Source: Saprospiraceae bacterium (GTDB taxonomy: Bacteria; Bacteroidota; Bacteroidia; Chitinophagales; Saprospiraceae). From it: a DNA stretch of 64,000 nt. Positions 1 to 8,410 of the stretch are shown piece after piece. The stretch lies in assembly GCA_020628095.1 (NCBI GenBank), contig JAHDFP010000009.1, positions 62,001-126,000 of the forward strand. Reading direction: 5' to 3'. Within the stretch, counting starts at the first letter, position 1. Every line of letters starts with the position of its first letter. The notes beneath the pieces were generated by a model that searched no databases, was not told where the DNA came from, and worked only from the letters and a program-made list of their open reading frames with translations. The translations under genes and the position numbers were made by a program.

Positions 1-234
1 ATTAGTTTCTTCTTCGAATTTCTTAGTGAATAACTTGTCTGTTCGCGCATAGACTTTCCAGTCAATATTTTTAGTGGATTCGCCCTGATTATATATGCGA
101 TGCTCCGCAAACTCCACAGAAAATCCATGAAAAGGACTCTTATGCAATCCTATGATAAAACCCTCCACCACTTGATTGGCAAGGAGTTCCAGGTTCTCCA
201 GTTGTTTAAGATCAAAATTGTCGAAAAAGCTCAT
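1..234 (-). CDS. DUF58 domain protein, N-terminal fragment (runs off window)
   Basis: An open minus-strand frame starts at an ATG at 232-234 and stays open to the window edge, giving the first 78 residues. The residues MSFFDNFDLKQLENLELLAN, then GFIIGLHKSPFHGFSVEF, AEHRIYNQGESTKNIDWKVY and ARTDKLFTKKFEEETN, match the start of the Bacteroidota DUF58 family, where the GxHxSPxxGxSxEFxExRxYxxG and DWKxxARTDxxxxKxxExET signatures are characteristic. DUF58 proteins lie in aerotolerance-type operons with MoxR ATPases and VWA proteins and are thought to be involved in envelope or metalloprotein assembly; the rest of that operon would lie to the left. The N-terminus is complete and the C-terminus missing. 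Family assignment is firm, function is not. Confidence 0.85.
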   Translation of the reverse strand, partial: MSFFDNFDLKQLENLELLANQVVEGFIIGLHKSPFHGFSVEFAEHRIYNQGESTKNIDWKVYARTDKLFTKKFEEETN

Positions 235-254
235 TATCTATTTTGGAAAAGAAA

Positions 255-283
255 AAGCTCTTAGATGATGTATCTAAGAGCTT
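255..283 (-). terminator. Intrinsic terminator downstream of thioredoxin
   Basis: A perfect 12-bp inverted repeat (AAGCTCTTAGAT / ATCTAAGAGCTT) with a 5-nt loop. Read on the minus strand it is followed by a TTTTTCTTTT tract, which fits Rho-independent termination of the thioredoxin transcript and separates it from the DUF58 gene. Confidence 0.85.
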
Positions 284-317
284 GTAATATCTTAATTTTT
301 ATAGAAATAATACAGTA

Positions 318-635
318 CTACATGTGTGCTGCAATTTTTTCTTGTAATACAGCCTTAGTCGTCGCTCCGACGTGTTTGTCTACGATTTCTCCGTTTTTGA
401 GGAATAGTATCGTAGGAATACTTCTGACGCCATATTTCATGGATACAGAGCCATGATGATCTACATTGACCTTTCCTATGACGGCTTTGCCTTCGTACTC
501 GGTAGAGAGTTCGTCTATTATCGGACTTATCATCTTACAAGGTCCGCACCATTCCGCCCAAAAGTCCACTACCACCAATTTATCCGAATCTAATGCTGAT
601 TCTTGAAAATTTGTATCCGTAAATTCGAATGCCAT
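318..635 (-). CDS. trxA: Thioredoxin
   Basis: A 105-residue thioredoxin that reduces disulfides in cytoplasmic proteins. The active site WAEWCGPCKM (CGPC) follows a VVDF strand, and the cis-proline segment RSIPTILFLKNGE is intact, so it should be catalytically competent. The frame extends 17 codons upstream, but the start MAFEFTDTNF at 635 gives the normal family length with no N-terminal extension, so I chose it. It is a single-gene unit with a -7-like box at 669-676 and a strong terminator at 255-283. It is divergent from the DUF3810 gene. Confidence 0.95.
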   Translation of the reverse strand: MAFEFTDTNFQESALDSDKLVVVDFWAEWCGPCKMISPIIDELSTEYEGKAVIGKVNVDHHGSVSMKYGVRSIPTILFLKNGEIVDKHVGATTKAVLQEKIAAHM

Positions 636-668
636 GTTCTTATATTTAAATTTGTTATTATAATTCAC

Positions 669-676
669 CAAAACTA
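669..676 (-). promoter_or_regulatory. Bacteroidota -7 box (TAGTTTTG) for trxA
   Basis: Minus-strand TAGTTTTG matches the TAnnTTTG consensus of the Bacteroidota primary sigma factor and lies 33 nt upstream of the chosen trxA start. No convincing -33 TTG was seen at the expected distance. Confidence 0.4.
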
Positions 677-738
677 ACAAGCTCATCTCATTAAAAGTTC
701 TACCTGCAATTAGAAAATTGATTTTCGATAGATTATCT

Positions 739-1755
739 ATGGGAATAATAGGACTTGTTTTGGTTGTCGTACTTTATCAGCTATTTAGGTTATCACCGCA
801 ATTATATGATGTTCTGTATCTCAAAGGGGTGTTTCAAGCCTTTAGGATTGTCCACGCCGCGACAATCGGGGCATTGTTTATCCCGTCTCTATTTATAATC
901 GTTCCGCTATATTTTTGGTTCTTTTTCAATGGTAAAGCGCGGAAAAAACATGGTTGGATAAAGAGCACGATGAGCTGTTTTATCTGGATCGTGGTACTCT
1001 TTTATGTAACATGGGGATTCAACTATACCCAACCCAGTTTGATGACGAGACTCAGTTATGATAAGCCGATTATTGACTCTGCTTACATATCCCAGGCTTT
1101 CAAGCATCAAACAACCCTCCTGGTCGAACTCAAAGACAAAATGACGGGCAATCAATATGCCAGAGACAAGCAGCATGACATCAGAAATATCCAGGAATCA
1201 ATTCTAAAAGACATGGGTTATCCTACATCCGGTTATGTCAAAGTGCGCAAGCTCAAAAGTGGGTCATTACTACATTTCAGGACATCAGGAATATATATAC
1301 CGCACAGTTTTGAGGGACATATAGACAATGGACTATATCAGGTCCAGCATCCTTTTACTATCGCCCATGAGATGTCGCATGGTTACGGAATTACAGATGA
1401 GAGTGAGGCCAATTTTATAGCTTATCTTACCTGTCAGCGTTCGGAGGACTTAGAGACAAGATATAGTGGAGAATTAGCCTATTGGCGTTATCTGGCGAAA
1501 TATTACCGCCATTTCCATCCAGAAACATGGAAAGATGAATACTACTCAATGGATACCCGTATCATCCAAGACCTCACCATGATAGACCATCACATCTCCA
1601 AGTATAAAGAATGGATGCCCAAATACAGAGACAAAATCTATGACTCCTATCTCAAATCACACGGTGTCAAAGCAGGTATCAAGAGTTATGATCTCATGGT
1701 GGTGCTTATCGCAGCTTGGAAGGAGCGGAGGGAAACAAGCGACTTAGTAGATTAG
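739..1755 (+). CDS. DUF3810 membrane protein with HExxH-like metalloprotease motif
   Basis: A 338-residue protein of the Bacteroidota DUF3810 family. Three hydrophobic segments occupy roughly the first 100 residues, followed by a soluble domain. A zinc-protease-type motif, TIAHEMSHGYGITDESEANF, lies near the middle: HExxH-type AHEMSH plus a downstream ESEANF that could supply the third ligand, so peptidase activity is plausible but unproven. I chose the ATG at 739; a TTG seven codons upstream (718) is in frame and adds a short leader. Divergent from trxA. No substrate is known to me. Confidence 0.8.
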   Translation: MGIIGLVLVVVLYQLFRLSPQLYDVLYLKGVFQAFRIVHAATIGALFIPSLFIIVPLYFWFFFNGKARKKHGWIKSTMSCFIWIVVLFYVTWGFNYTQPSLMTRLSYDKPIIDSAYISQAFKHQTTLLVELKDKMTGNQYARDKQHDIRNIQESILKDMGYPTSGYVKVRKLKSGSLLHFRTSGIYIPHSFEGHIDNGLYQVQHPFTIAHEMSHGYGITDESEANFIAYLTCQRSEDLETRYSGELAYWRYLAKYYRHFHPETWKDEYYSMDTRIIQDLTMIDHHISKYKEWMPKYRDKIYDSYLKSHGVKAGIKSYDLMVVLIAAWKERRETSDLVD

Positions 1756-1770
1756 TATTATTGATTAATT

Positions 1771-1880
1771 TGTGTTGCTTTTCTTATCAATAGACTTAAA
1801 ATCTGACTAAGCTATCACTCCTCTTAAGTCTCTAATGTAGGGTCTATCAATAATAATAAAATTGACAAGTAGGCAACACA
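1771..1880. repeat. Nested inverted repeats between DUF3810 and SUKH genes
   Basis: Within this non-coding stretch TGTGTTGC (1771-1778) pairs with GCAACACA (1873-1880), AGACTTAA (1792-1799) pairs with TTAAGTCT (1824-1831), and TTATCAATAGAC (1784-1795) pairs imperfectly with GTCTATCAATAA (1842-1853). The nesting suggests a folded RNA leader or a small miniature-transposon remnant. Seen by eye only. Confidence 0.4.
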
Positions 1881-1946
1881 TTATAATATTATCGTATCTA
1901 TCCAGTAGATAACGCAAATAATTCAAACTTAGAACGCCTTACAAGA

Positions 1947-2366
1947 ATGAAAAAACTGACTAAAGTCAGGAACGAAACGTTTCCTACTAAATACGAGATA
2001 TCTGCTTTTGAGGTACTAAATGATTTTCGATTTCCCGATGTATTCCGTTACTTTCTGATGACGCAAAATCCGCATGTCGTAGAAGAGCAATTGCTCCAGA
2101 TACAAAATGATGAGCTGCTCGTTTTTGGATTTATTCCGTTTTCTACTAAAGAAGATTCATCTTTTCAGCGTGTTTTTCGTAAGACGCATCCTTATCTAAA
2201 GGGTCAGTACATCCCTTTTGCCAATTGTGCCTTTGGACAACTTATCGTGATAAGTACTAATCAAAAAGACTTTGGTAGCATATTTCTCTGGCAAAACGAA
2301 TCAAGTATAGACCAAATGACCTTCGTGGCAGAAGATATTACTGCTTTCGTCAATGCCCTGAAATAA
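1947..2366 (+). CDS. SMI1/KNR4 (SUKH) family protein
   Basis: A 139-residue protein. The C-terminal half, YIPFANCAFGQLIVISTN then FGSIFLWQNE, fits the core of the SMI1/KNR4-SUKH fold (IPxxxxxxGxxIxLS...GxIYxWxxE), and the N-terminal FPDVFRYFLMTQN fits the 'P..yr.FL...NGG' helix although the usual NGG turn is absent. SUKH proteins are often immunity proteins against nuclease-type contact toxins; others are housekeeping regulators. No toxin gene is next to it here, so it is an orphan and the immunity role is only a family-based possibility. It ends 3 nt from the convergent copper-monooxygenase-like gene. Confidence 0.65.
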   Translation: MKKLTKVRNETFPTKYEISAFEVLNDFRFPDVFRYFLMTQNPHVVEEQLLQIQNDELLVFGFIPFSTKEDSSFQRVFRKTHPYLKGQYIPFANCAFGQLIVISTNQKDFGSIFLWQNESSIDQMTFVAEDITAFVNALK

Positions 2367-2369
2367 TCT

Positions 2370-3956
2370 TTAGTCGACTTTGATAAATTTTTGACTCACG
2401 CTAAATTCTTTGCCTGACATTTTCATAATATAAGCCCCTGCTTCTAGTCTGGACGAATTAAAGTGGACGGTGTGCGTTCCCGTATGGAAGTACTCACCAT
2501 CTCTCAATGTTCTGACCAGATTGCCGCTAATATCATATATGCTCATATTGACTGGTCCTCCCTTCTTCATTGCGAAATTAACTTGTACATAATCATCGAC
2601 TGGATTAGGTGAGATGGAGAAAATATGATAATTATCATTAATCTCTTCCGTGCTCACCGTCTGATCATCAAATACAATGTTTTCGTCACCGTCCTGATAT
2701 GGCACATGCAATACAGGCATGTAAAACATTTCGTCATTAGTTCCTTCTCCCCATGTCACAAATGTCGGCGGATCACTAGGGTTGTCAGGATTGAGGCTGG
2801 TGTTATCATACACAGCCCTGGCTTTTATCACCGACCCTTTTTCTGCTTTTATAAACTTTGGAAAATAAAAAGAACCTTGCCAGTTGAAATCCCAATCAGG
2901 GATGCTAATAAGGTTAGTTCTTGATCCATCTGTATGTTCTATCCATGCTTCCCATTCTTCACCTAATAGATGAGAATGTGGCGCGATACCCACAAGGCTC
3001 TTGTCATATTCCATAGTCCAAACTCCAACAAATTCTTTGATTGTATTAGGGAGCATGAAAAAACTATTGAAGCCTGTAACAAGATTGTCTGGAAGGAATA
3101 AGTCCTGACCGATAAGTCGATCTATTTCTTCCTCTTCGTCTGCGAAGAATATATTTACTGAGCTGAGGTCCGTTTCGTCATTAGGTACTGGAGCGTAGTG
3201 TATCTGAATGGCTAAGTCAGCCCCGGCATGCAATACTTGACCGACACCTTCTGGATAGCGTAATGCCTTTTGACCAGGTGCATAGGCTGGAAATTGTTTT
3301 TCTTCTCTAAAATCAAAATTGAACGAACCACGGAAACTTCCAAATTCCTCGAAACCATATTCTGGAGTCTGAGCATCTCGTTGTTTGGCAATGCCCTGCG
3401 TATCTTCAAATATCAGCGCGTGATGCACAATCTTAGTATTACCTGGACGGAACTCCATCGCCTTGATGACTTTGTCCTCAGGGAAGTCTGTAGACAAGAC
3501 AAAGTAGTAATAGGAATCCTGATTATTGCCCTTATGCAGATGTGCTTGCTCCATGGTCAAAACCAAATCTGGCTCGCCAAGTAAGGAACCACTCGGATAA
3601 TCTGGAAAATCTGGCTCTAAAGCCAAGTCCCCTCTCTCCATACCATTGTCTACCCATTCTCCGATCATATCTATCTCTGATTGCTCCAGATATGTTTCTG
3701 CTATAAAATTGGAATAGCCAGGATCTGCTTTCCATGGGGGCATATACTTAGATGCTGTCACTTGCTTTATCATAGGAGCCCAGTCTCTGATCTGCTCATA
3801 ATTAGTTAGTTCCATCGGGCCAATTTCTCCTGCTCTGTGGCAGTTAGAGCAATTTTTATAGATAATGGGTGCGATGTCCTCAGCAAAATTAGCTTGCGCT
3901 ATACCTGAGGTCATAATGATAAGTGAAAGCAAAGCGGATAGGAATCCAGATTTCAT
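2370..3956 (-). CDS. Secreted cytochrome c / type II copper monooxygenase-like protein with T9SS tail
   Basis: A 528-residue secreted protein. Order: signal peptide (about 1-22); a c-type heme site CSNCH (36-40) with a downstream YMPPW giving a possible Met ligand; then a peptidylglycine-monooxygenase-like copper region with KIVHHALIFED, IQIHYAP, APHSHLLGEEW and NDEMFYMPVLHV, which supply the His-His, His, His-x-His and Met ligands expected of CuH and CuM; and a C-terminal type A sorting domain (SISPNPVDDYVQVNF ... GAYIMKM). The protein should be exported by Sec, receive heme in the periplasm and be moved through T9SS. Fusion of a heme domain to this copper domain is common in environmental bacteria; substrate unknown. 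Followed downstream at 53 nt spacing from the next minus-strand gene. Confidence 0.85.
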   Translation of the reverse strand: MKSGFLSALLSLIIMTSGIAQANFAEDIAPIIYKNCSNCHRAGEIGPMELTNYEQIRDWAPMIKQVTASKYMPPWKADPGYSNFIAETYLEQSEIDMIGEWVDNGMERGDLALEPDFPDYPSGSLLGEPDLVLTMEQAHLHKGNNQDSYYYFVLSTDFPEDKVIKAMEFRPGNTKIVHHALIFEDTQGIAKQRDAQTPEYGFEEFGSFRGSFNFDFREEKQFPAYAPGQKALRYPEGVGQVLHAGADLAIQIHYAPVPNDETDLSSVNIFFADEEEEIDRLIGQDLFLPDNLVTGFNSFFMLPNTIKEFVGVWTMEYDKSLVGIAPHSHLLGEEWEAWIEHTDGSRTNLISIPDWDFNWQGSFYFPKFIKAEKGSVIKARAVYDNTSLNPDNPSDPPTFVTWGEGTNDEMFYMPVLHVPYQDGDENIVFDDQTVSTEEINDNYHIFSISPNPVDDYVQVNFAMKKGGPVNMSIYDISGNLVRTLRDGEYFHTGTHTVHFNSSRLEAGAYIMKMSGKEFSVSQKFIKVD

Positions 3957-4008
3957 GATTACATTTTTTAATAAAGATACAAAACCAAAACTTGGTTAGA
4001 AAGACGGC

Positions 4009-4605
4009 TTAGGGTCTATTCTTATTTTTGACAGCATGCATGTGCGGCTGATAATCTTTAGGTTTAGGGGAAGCGAAATGATCGGACTGGAAGTTGGCCA
4101 CAAATTTTTTCCACGGCATCTTCTTATAGTTGTCCTCTGCAAAATACTTCATAATCATCTCGAATGTCTTGACATCTTGGAAACCAGGTAGGGGCTGTAT
4201 GACCTTTAGATTTTCATCTATGAATACAAGGGTAGGATACCCGACGTTACCATTCATTATTTCTATGGCCAATTCGTGGGTCGGTTTTCTACCGAAACTT
4301 TTGATTTGCTTATAAATCTTATTGTTGTAGATGATATCGTCTTTTTGCTCCGCATCGAATTTGACCGAAATATAGTTATCGTTCATGTAATCGACGATAA
4401 AGGATTCTGAGAGGGTAGACCCCTCTAATTTCTTGCACCACATACACCAATCAGTGTATACATCCACAAAAATCTTTTTATTCGTCTCGGCCTGTAGCTC
4501 CAGCGCTTCTTCCCAGCTCAGCCAATTAATAGACTTCTGAGAACAGACTAACTGAGACAGAAACAAAAAGAGTGTAATATGTAAAATCTTGTACGGAACT
4601 TGCAT
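4009..4605 (-). CDS. Thioredoxin-fold protein, exported
   Basis: A 198-residue protein with an N-terminal signal peptide (to about residue 22, ending VCSQ) and a thioredoxin-7/DUF255-like domain. WEEALELQAETNKKIFVDVY leads into TDWCMWCKKLE, so the active site is CMWC, and VGYPTLVFIDEN supplies the cis-Pro loop. Likely a periplasmic thiol-disulfide enzyme. It lies 52 nt upstream of the heme/copper monooxygenase gene on the same strand, suggesting a role in its heme or copper-site maturation (inference). Confidence 0.8.
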   Translation of the reverse strand: MQVPYKILHITLFLFLSQLVCSQKSINWLSWEEALELQAETNKKIFVDVYTDWCMWCKKLEGSTLSESFIVDYMNDNYISVKFDAEQKDDIIYNNKIYKQIKSFGRKPTHELAIEIMNGNVGYPTLVFIDENLKVIQPLPGFQDVKTFEMIMKYFAEDNYKKMPWKKFVANFQSDHFASPKPKDYQPHMHAVKNKNRP

Positions 4606-4722
4606 GTGCAGAATCTACATTCAAAAAAACAATATTGTAACTACAATTCCAACCCCAACGCGGATGTAGGGCAGTGCTTTAAAACAACATTAACGTTTCA
4701 GTAGACATATTAAGATTTTTAT

Positions 4723-5760
4723 CTAATTGTGATTGTATATATATGAAATCTTGTCATATATAACTTGTTCTTCTTGATATGGGTAGCCACTTATTCTTGG
4801 TGCTCTTATTCCTTTACCAAGTGGGGTGTTATTGGTTATGATTCGGGCCTCATCCCAGAGCTTATGATTGATAAAATGATTGATCGTCTTTGCGCCTCCT
4901 TCGACTAATAATCTATTAATACCTATATCGAATAATTGACTCATCAAGTGACCAAGATTTAGCTCTTCTGACTCTTGATAGATTAGAAATTTATTAGGTG
5001 GTAGTTGTTGATTATAGTTAGTATTAGTTACGAAATATGTAGGATTTTCATTAGTCCAAACTAACAGATTTCTAGGTAATTCCAGTTTTAGATCAATTAC
5101 TATTCTTATCGGATTTGTGCCAGGATGTACACGTGTGGTTAACATGGGATTGTCTATCATCGCGGTATGGTATCCTATCAGAATGCCGTCTATCTCTGAT
5201 CGCCATTTATGTACTAATACCTGAGAGTACTTATTGGATAGCTGTACACGCTGTCCACGTTTGCCAAAGTATCCATCCTTAGATTGGGCAAATTTGATAA
5301 TGATATAAGGTCTTTTACTCAGATTAGCTGCGAACGGTTTTATGAGTTGGTCTCCCTTTTTCTGTAGTATACCATGTATAACTTTGATTCCCTCATCTTC
5401 AAGAATTTTAAGTCCTTTACCACGCATGGGTTGATGCGGATCGGAGGTAGATACGACAACCTTCTTGATACCACTTTTTATAATGGCGTTTGTACACGGT
5501 GGTGTTTTGCTATCTATACAGCAAGGTTCTAAGGAGACATATAACGTAGCATCTTTCAGCAGATGCCTATCTGAAGGATTGACAGAAGCTAAGGCATTAA
5601 CCTCTGCGTGTGCTTGTCCATATTCTTTATGATATCCTTCTCCTATTATATTATCCTTATAAACTATCACCGCACCGACGTTGGGATTAGATTTGACCTT
5701 ATTCTTAGCTAATAAGGCAAGATCAAAGCATCTCTGCATGTAGACCTGATGATCAGCCAT
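4723..5760 (-). CDS. ribD: Bifunctional riboflavin biosynthesis deaminase/reductase
   Basis: A 345-residue RibD carrying out the second and third steps of riboflavin synthesis. The N-terminal deaminase has the zinc motif HAEVNAL and LEPCCIDSKTPPCTNAI; the C-terminal reductase domain starts near SKRPYIIIKFAQSKDGYFGK and includes LLVEGGAKTINHF. The frame is open for 36 codons upstream, but MADHQVYMQRCFDLA at 5760 matches the family start. Its ATG overlaps the stop of the cysteine desulfurase gene by 8 nt, so the two are translationally coupled. It is the last gene of the glmM operon. Confidence 0.95.
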   Translation of the reverse strand: MADHQVYMQRCFDLALLAKNKVKSNPNVGAVIVYKDNIIGEGYHKEYGQAHAEVNALASVNPSDRHLLKDATLYVSLEPCCIDSKTPPCTNAIIKSGIKKVVVSTSDPHQPMRGKGLKILEDEGIKVIHGILQKKGDQLIKPFAANLSKRPYIIIKFAQSKDGYFGKRGQRVQLSNKYSQVLVHKWRSEIDGILIGYHTAMIDNPMLTTRVHPGTNPIRIVIDLKLELPRNLLVWTNENPTYFVTNTNYNQQLPPNKFLIYQESEELNLGHLMSQLFDIGINRLLVEGGAKTINHFINHKLWDEARIITNNTPLGKGIRAPRISGYPYQEEQVIYDKISYIYNHN

Positions 5761-6889
5761 CGTTCTTTGTTGGAGTGATTTTTTTGAGTTGTTCGATGAC
5801 GTAGTCGACCTCTTCTTTTGTATTGAGATGTGAAAAAGAAAATCTAACGGTTTTGCGTTTTGGGTCATGTCCTATGGCTTGGAGTACGTGGGATTCGTTT
5901 TCGACTCCTGAGCTACATGCGCTACCAGCCGAAGCCGCGATACCAGCAATGTCCAGATTCATCATCATCATGTCAGACTTGTCGGTAGATGGAAAGGATA
6001 CACTCAGGATATTATACAATGCGGGTTCTCCTCCATTGATAATAATATCGTCCAACTCTGCTTGTATTCTAGCTTGGAAATATGATTTAACTTCCTCGAT
6101 TTTTGTCTTTCTATCAGCCATGTTATCCATAGCTAATTGATACGCTTTTGCCATACCCGCTATCCCATAGATGTTTTCCGTTCCAGAGCGCATACCTCGT
6201 TCTTGACTGCCTCCATGTATAAGCGGTTTGATCATATTGTCATTATTGACATAGATAAAGCCCACACCTTTAGGTCCAAAAAACTTATGCGCTACTCCGC
6301 ATACAAAACTTACTCTGGTCGTCGATAGATCAATAGGTAGTTTGCCTATAGATTGTGCTGTATCGCAAAGGAACAATGCCTTATGCTCTTCGGCTATAAG
6401 GCTGAGCTTGTTTATATCATTGATAACACCGATTTCGTTATTGACATGCATGAAACAAATCATTGTCTTGACTTCGGACTCAGATAAAGTAGATTTCAGT
6501 TTTTCGTAATCTAATGATCCGTCACTTAATACATCTATGATTGTGACCTTAGCCAGACCATTTTCTCGGACATAATCTAGTGTATGCAATATGCAATGAT
6601 GCTCTATGTTACTGGAGATAATATGCCTCACACTATGATCTCTGATACTGCATAGGATGGACATATTATTGGCTTCTGTCGCTCCAGAGGTGAAAAATAT
6701 TTCTCCCGTAGAGGCTTTGAGGCCTTGGGCTATGATACGACGTGCATCTTCGACTATGATTTTGGCTTCGCGTCCTTTTTTGTGTATCGAAGATGGATTG
6801 CCATAATGCTGATCTATGACCGCGATCATGGCTTCTTTTACTTCGGGTAACAAAGGTGTCGTCGAAGCATTGTCAAAATATACCTGCAC
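5753..6889 (-). CDS. Cysteine desulfurase (IscS/NifS family)
   Basis: A 378-residue PLP enzyme that takes sulfur from cysteine for Fe-S clusters and thio-modification. Visible signs: YFDNASTTPLLPEV start, GATEANN, the PLP lysine K202 in VAHKFFGPKG, the GMRSGTENI phosphate loop, and the persulfide cysteine C325 in AGSACSSG. All key residues are present. It sits between a second class V aminotransferase (3-nt gap) and ribD (8-nt overlap), so it is in the same operon. No IscU gene is in the window, though fdx and iscX are at 15.5-16.2 kb. Confidence 0.93.
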   Translation of the reverse strand: MQVYFDNASTTPLLPEVKEAMIAVIDQHYGNPSSIHKKGREAKIIVEDARRIIAQGLKASTGEIFFTSGATEANNMSILCSIRDHSVRHIISSNIEHHCILHTLDYVRENGLAKVTIIDVLSDGSLDYEKLKSTLSESEVKTMICFMHVNNEIGVINDINKLSLIAEEHKALFLCDTAQSIGKLPIDLSTTRVSFVCGVAHKFFGPKGVGFIYVNNDNMIKPLIHGGSQERGMRSGTENIYGIAGMAKAYQLAMDNMADRKTKIEEVKSYFQARIQAELDDIIINGGEPALYNILSVSFPSTDKSDMMMMNLDIAGIAASAGSACSSGVENESHVLQAIGHDPKRKTVRFSFSHLNTKEEVDYVIEQLKKITPTKNDG

Positions 6890-6892
6890 TTA

Positions 6893-8410
6893 TTAACTCA
6901 AACTTTTATCAAACCATTGGTCTACCATCTTTGATTCCATGATGCCTTTTTCGCGATGGACGAACTCGTTGATATTGGAATCATAGGTGTAGTCTTGAGA
7001 CCATTCTTGGAAGTTAGCGGCCGTCTCTGTCAATGCATTGGCAATGAAGTCACATTCTTCATCAGTCAGTAATGGATGGAGTGATAATCTCACCCAACCA
7101 GGCTTAGTGGTCAGATCACCCATATTGATCCGATCTGTTATACTCTTAGAATGATCCTTGGTTACGTGTAGCAGATAATGACCGTAAGTACCCGCGCAAG
7201 AGCAACCTCCTCTGACTTGTATACCATATCGGTCATTGAGTATTTTAACACACAGGTTATAGTGTAAGTTCTCTATATAAAATGAGATAACTCCGATTCT
7301 TTCTTCGACATTATCGGCTAAGATGTGGAGATTGGGTATAGACTTGAGTTTAGGCCAGATTCTGCTCAGTAGTTCTTTCTCGCGAGCCGTAATCTTATCC
7401 ACACCCATTTCCTGCTTGAGCTTGATGGATAGACCCACCTTTATGGTCTGCAAAAATGGTGGAGTTCCTCCATCTTCTCTGGCTTCTATTTCGTCATGAT
7501 ATTTGTGCTCTCCCCAGGGGTTAGTCCAGTCGACAGTGCCACCTCCAGGATTATCAGGTATTTTGTTATTATAAAGTTCTTTTTTGAATATTAAAATACC
7601 CGTACCTCCAGGACCTCCTAAAAACTTATGCGGCGAAAAATATATCGCATCCAAATAGGCCTCAGGTCTGTCCTCAGGATGAATATTAATATCTATGTAA
7701 GGCGCGGAACAAGCAAAGTCTACAAAACACATTCCACCTGCTGCGTGCATTATCTCAGCAATATCATAATATGGTGTCATAATGCCTGTAACATTACTAC
7801 AAGATGTAACGGCAGCAATTTTTATCTTCCTATCTGGATATTGATCTAATAATTTTTTCAGATTATCACAGCAGAATTTTCCTTCTGGACAAGGATCGAC
7901 AGTCACCACATCACAGATGGTTTCTAACCAAGTTGTCTGATTAGAATGATGCTCCATGTGCGTAATTATAATCAAAGGACGATCTTCTATCGCCAGATCC
8001 TTCTTGTAGTTCTCATGGATTCTGAATCCCAGTATACGTTGGAATTTATTGACTACACCCGTCATGCCACTATTAGATGAGATGAGTACGTCATCTTCAT
8101 TGGCATTGACATGATCTTTTATTATTTCTCTAGCTTTCTTATAGGCCAAGGTCATACTGCAACCCGTTGTCGTTGTATTAGTATGCGTATTGCCGACCAA
8201 GGGGCCAATATCATTAGTTATAAATTCTTCTATCGGACCATATAACCGACCACTTGCAATCCAGTCAGCATAGATGAGTTTCTTTTGTCCATAAGGTGTT
8301 TCGATCAGATGATTATGGCCGATAACATGTTTTCTGAACTTATCAAAGTAAGTCTGTAGATTCAGATCATCTTCTTTGTGTAGAGATTCTTTTAGTTGGT
8401 CTTTATTCAT
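6893..8410 (-). CDS. Aminotransferase class V-fold PLP enzyme
   Basis: A 505-residue protein related to cysteine desulfurases/SufS-like enzymes. IYADWIASGRLYGPIEEFI at the start, HMEHHSNQTTWLE (PLP-stacking His region), DFACSAPY and the Schiff-base lysine K262 in FSPHKFLGGPGGTG identify the fold. A RGGCSCAGTYGHYLL segment near residue 410 carries cysteines where SufS enzymes have their persulfide Cys, so desulfurase or lyase activity is possible, though the family is poorly characterised. Its start overlaps the glmM stop by 8 nt. Confidence 0.85.
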   Translation of the reverse strand: MNKDQLKESLHKEDDLNLQTYFDKFRKHVIGHNHLIETPYGQKKLIYADWIASGRLYGPIEEFITNDIGPLVGNTHTNTTTTGCSMTLAYKKAREIIKDHVNANEDDVLISSNSGMTGVVNKFQRILGFRIHENYKKDLAIEDRPLIIITHMEHHSNQTTWLETICDVVTVDPCPEGKFCCDNLKKLLDQYPDRKIKIAAVTSCSNVTGIMTPYYDIAEIMHAAGGMCFVDFACSAPYIDINIHPEDRPEAYLDAIYFSPHKFLGGPGGTGILIFKKELYNNKIPDNPGGGTVDWTNPWGEHKYHDEIEAREDGGTPPFLQTIKVGLSIKLKQEMGVDKITAREKELLSRIWPKLKSIPNLHILADNVEERIGVISFYIENLHYNLCVKILNDRYGIQVRGGCSCAGTYGHYLLHVTKDHSKSITDRINMGDLTTKPGWVRLSLHPLLTDEECDFIANALTETAANFQEWSQDYTYDSNINEFVHREKGIMESKMVDQWFDKSLS

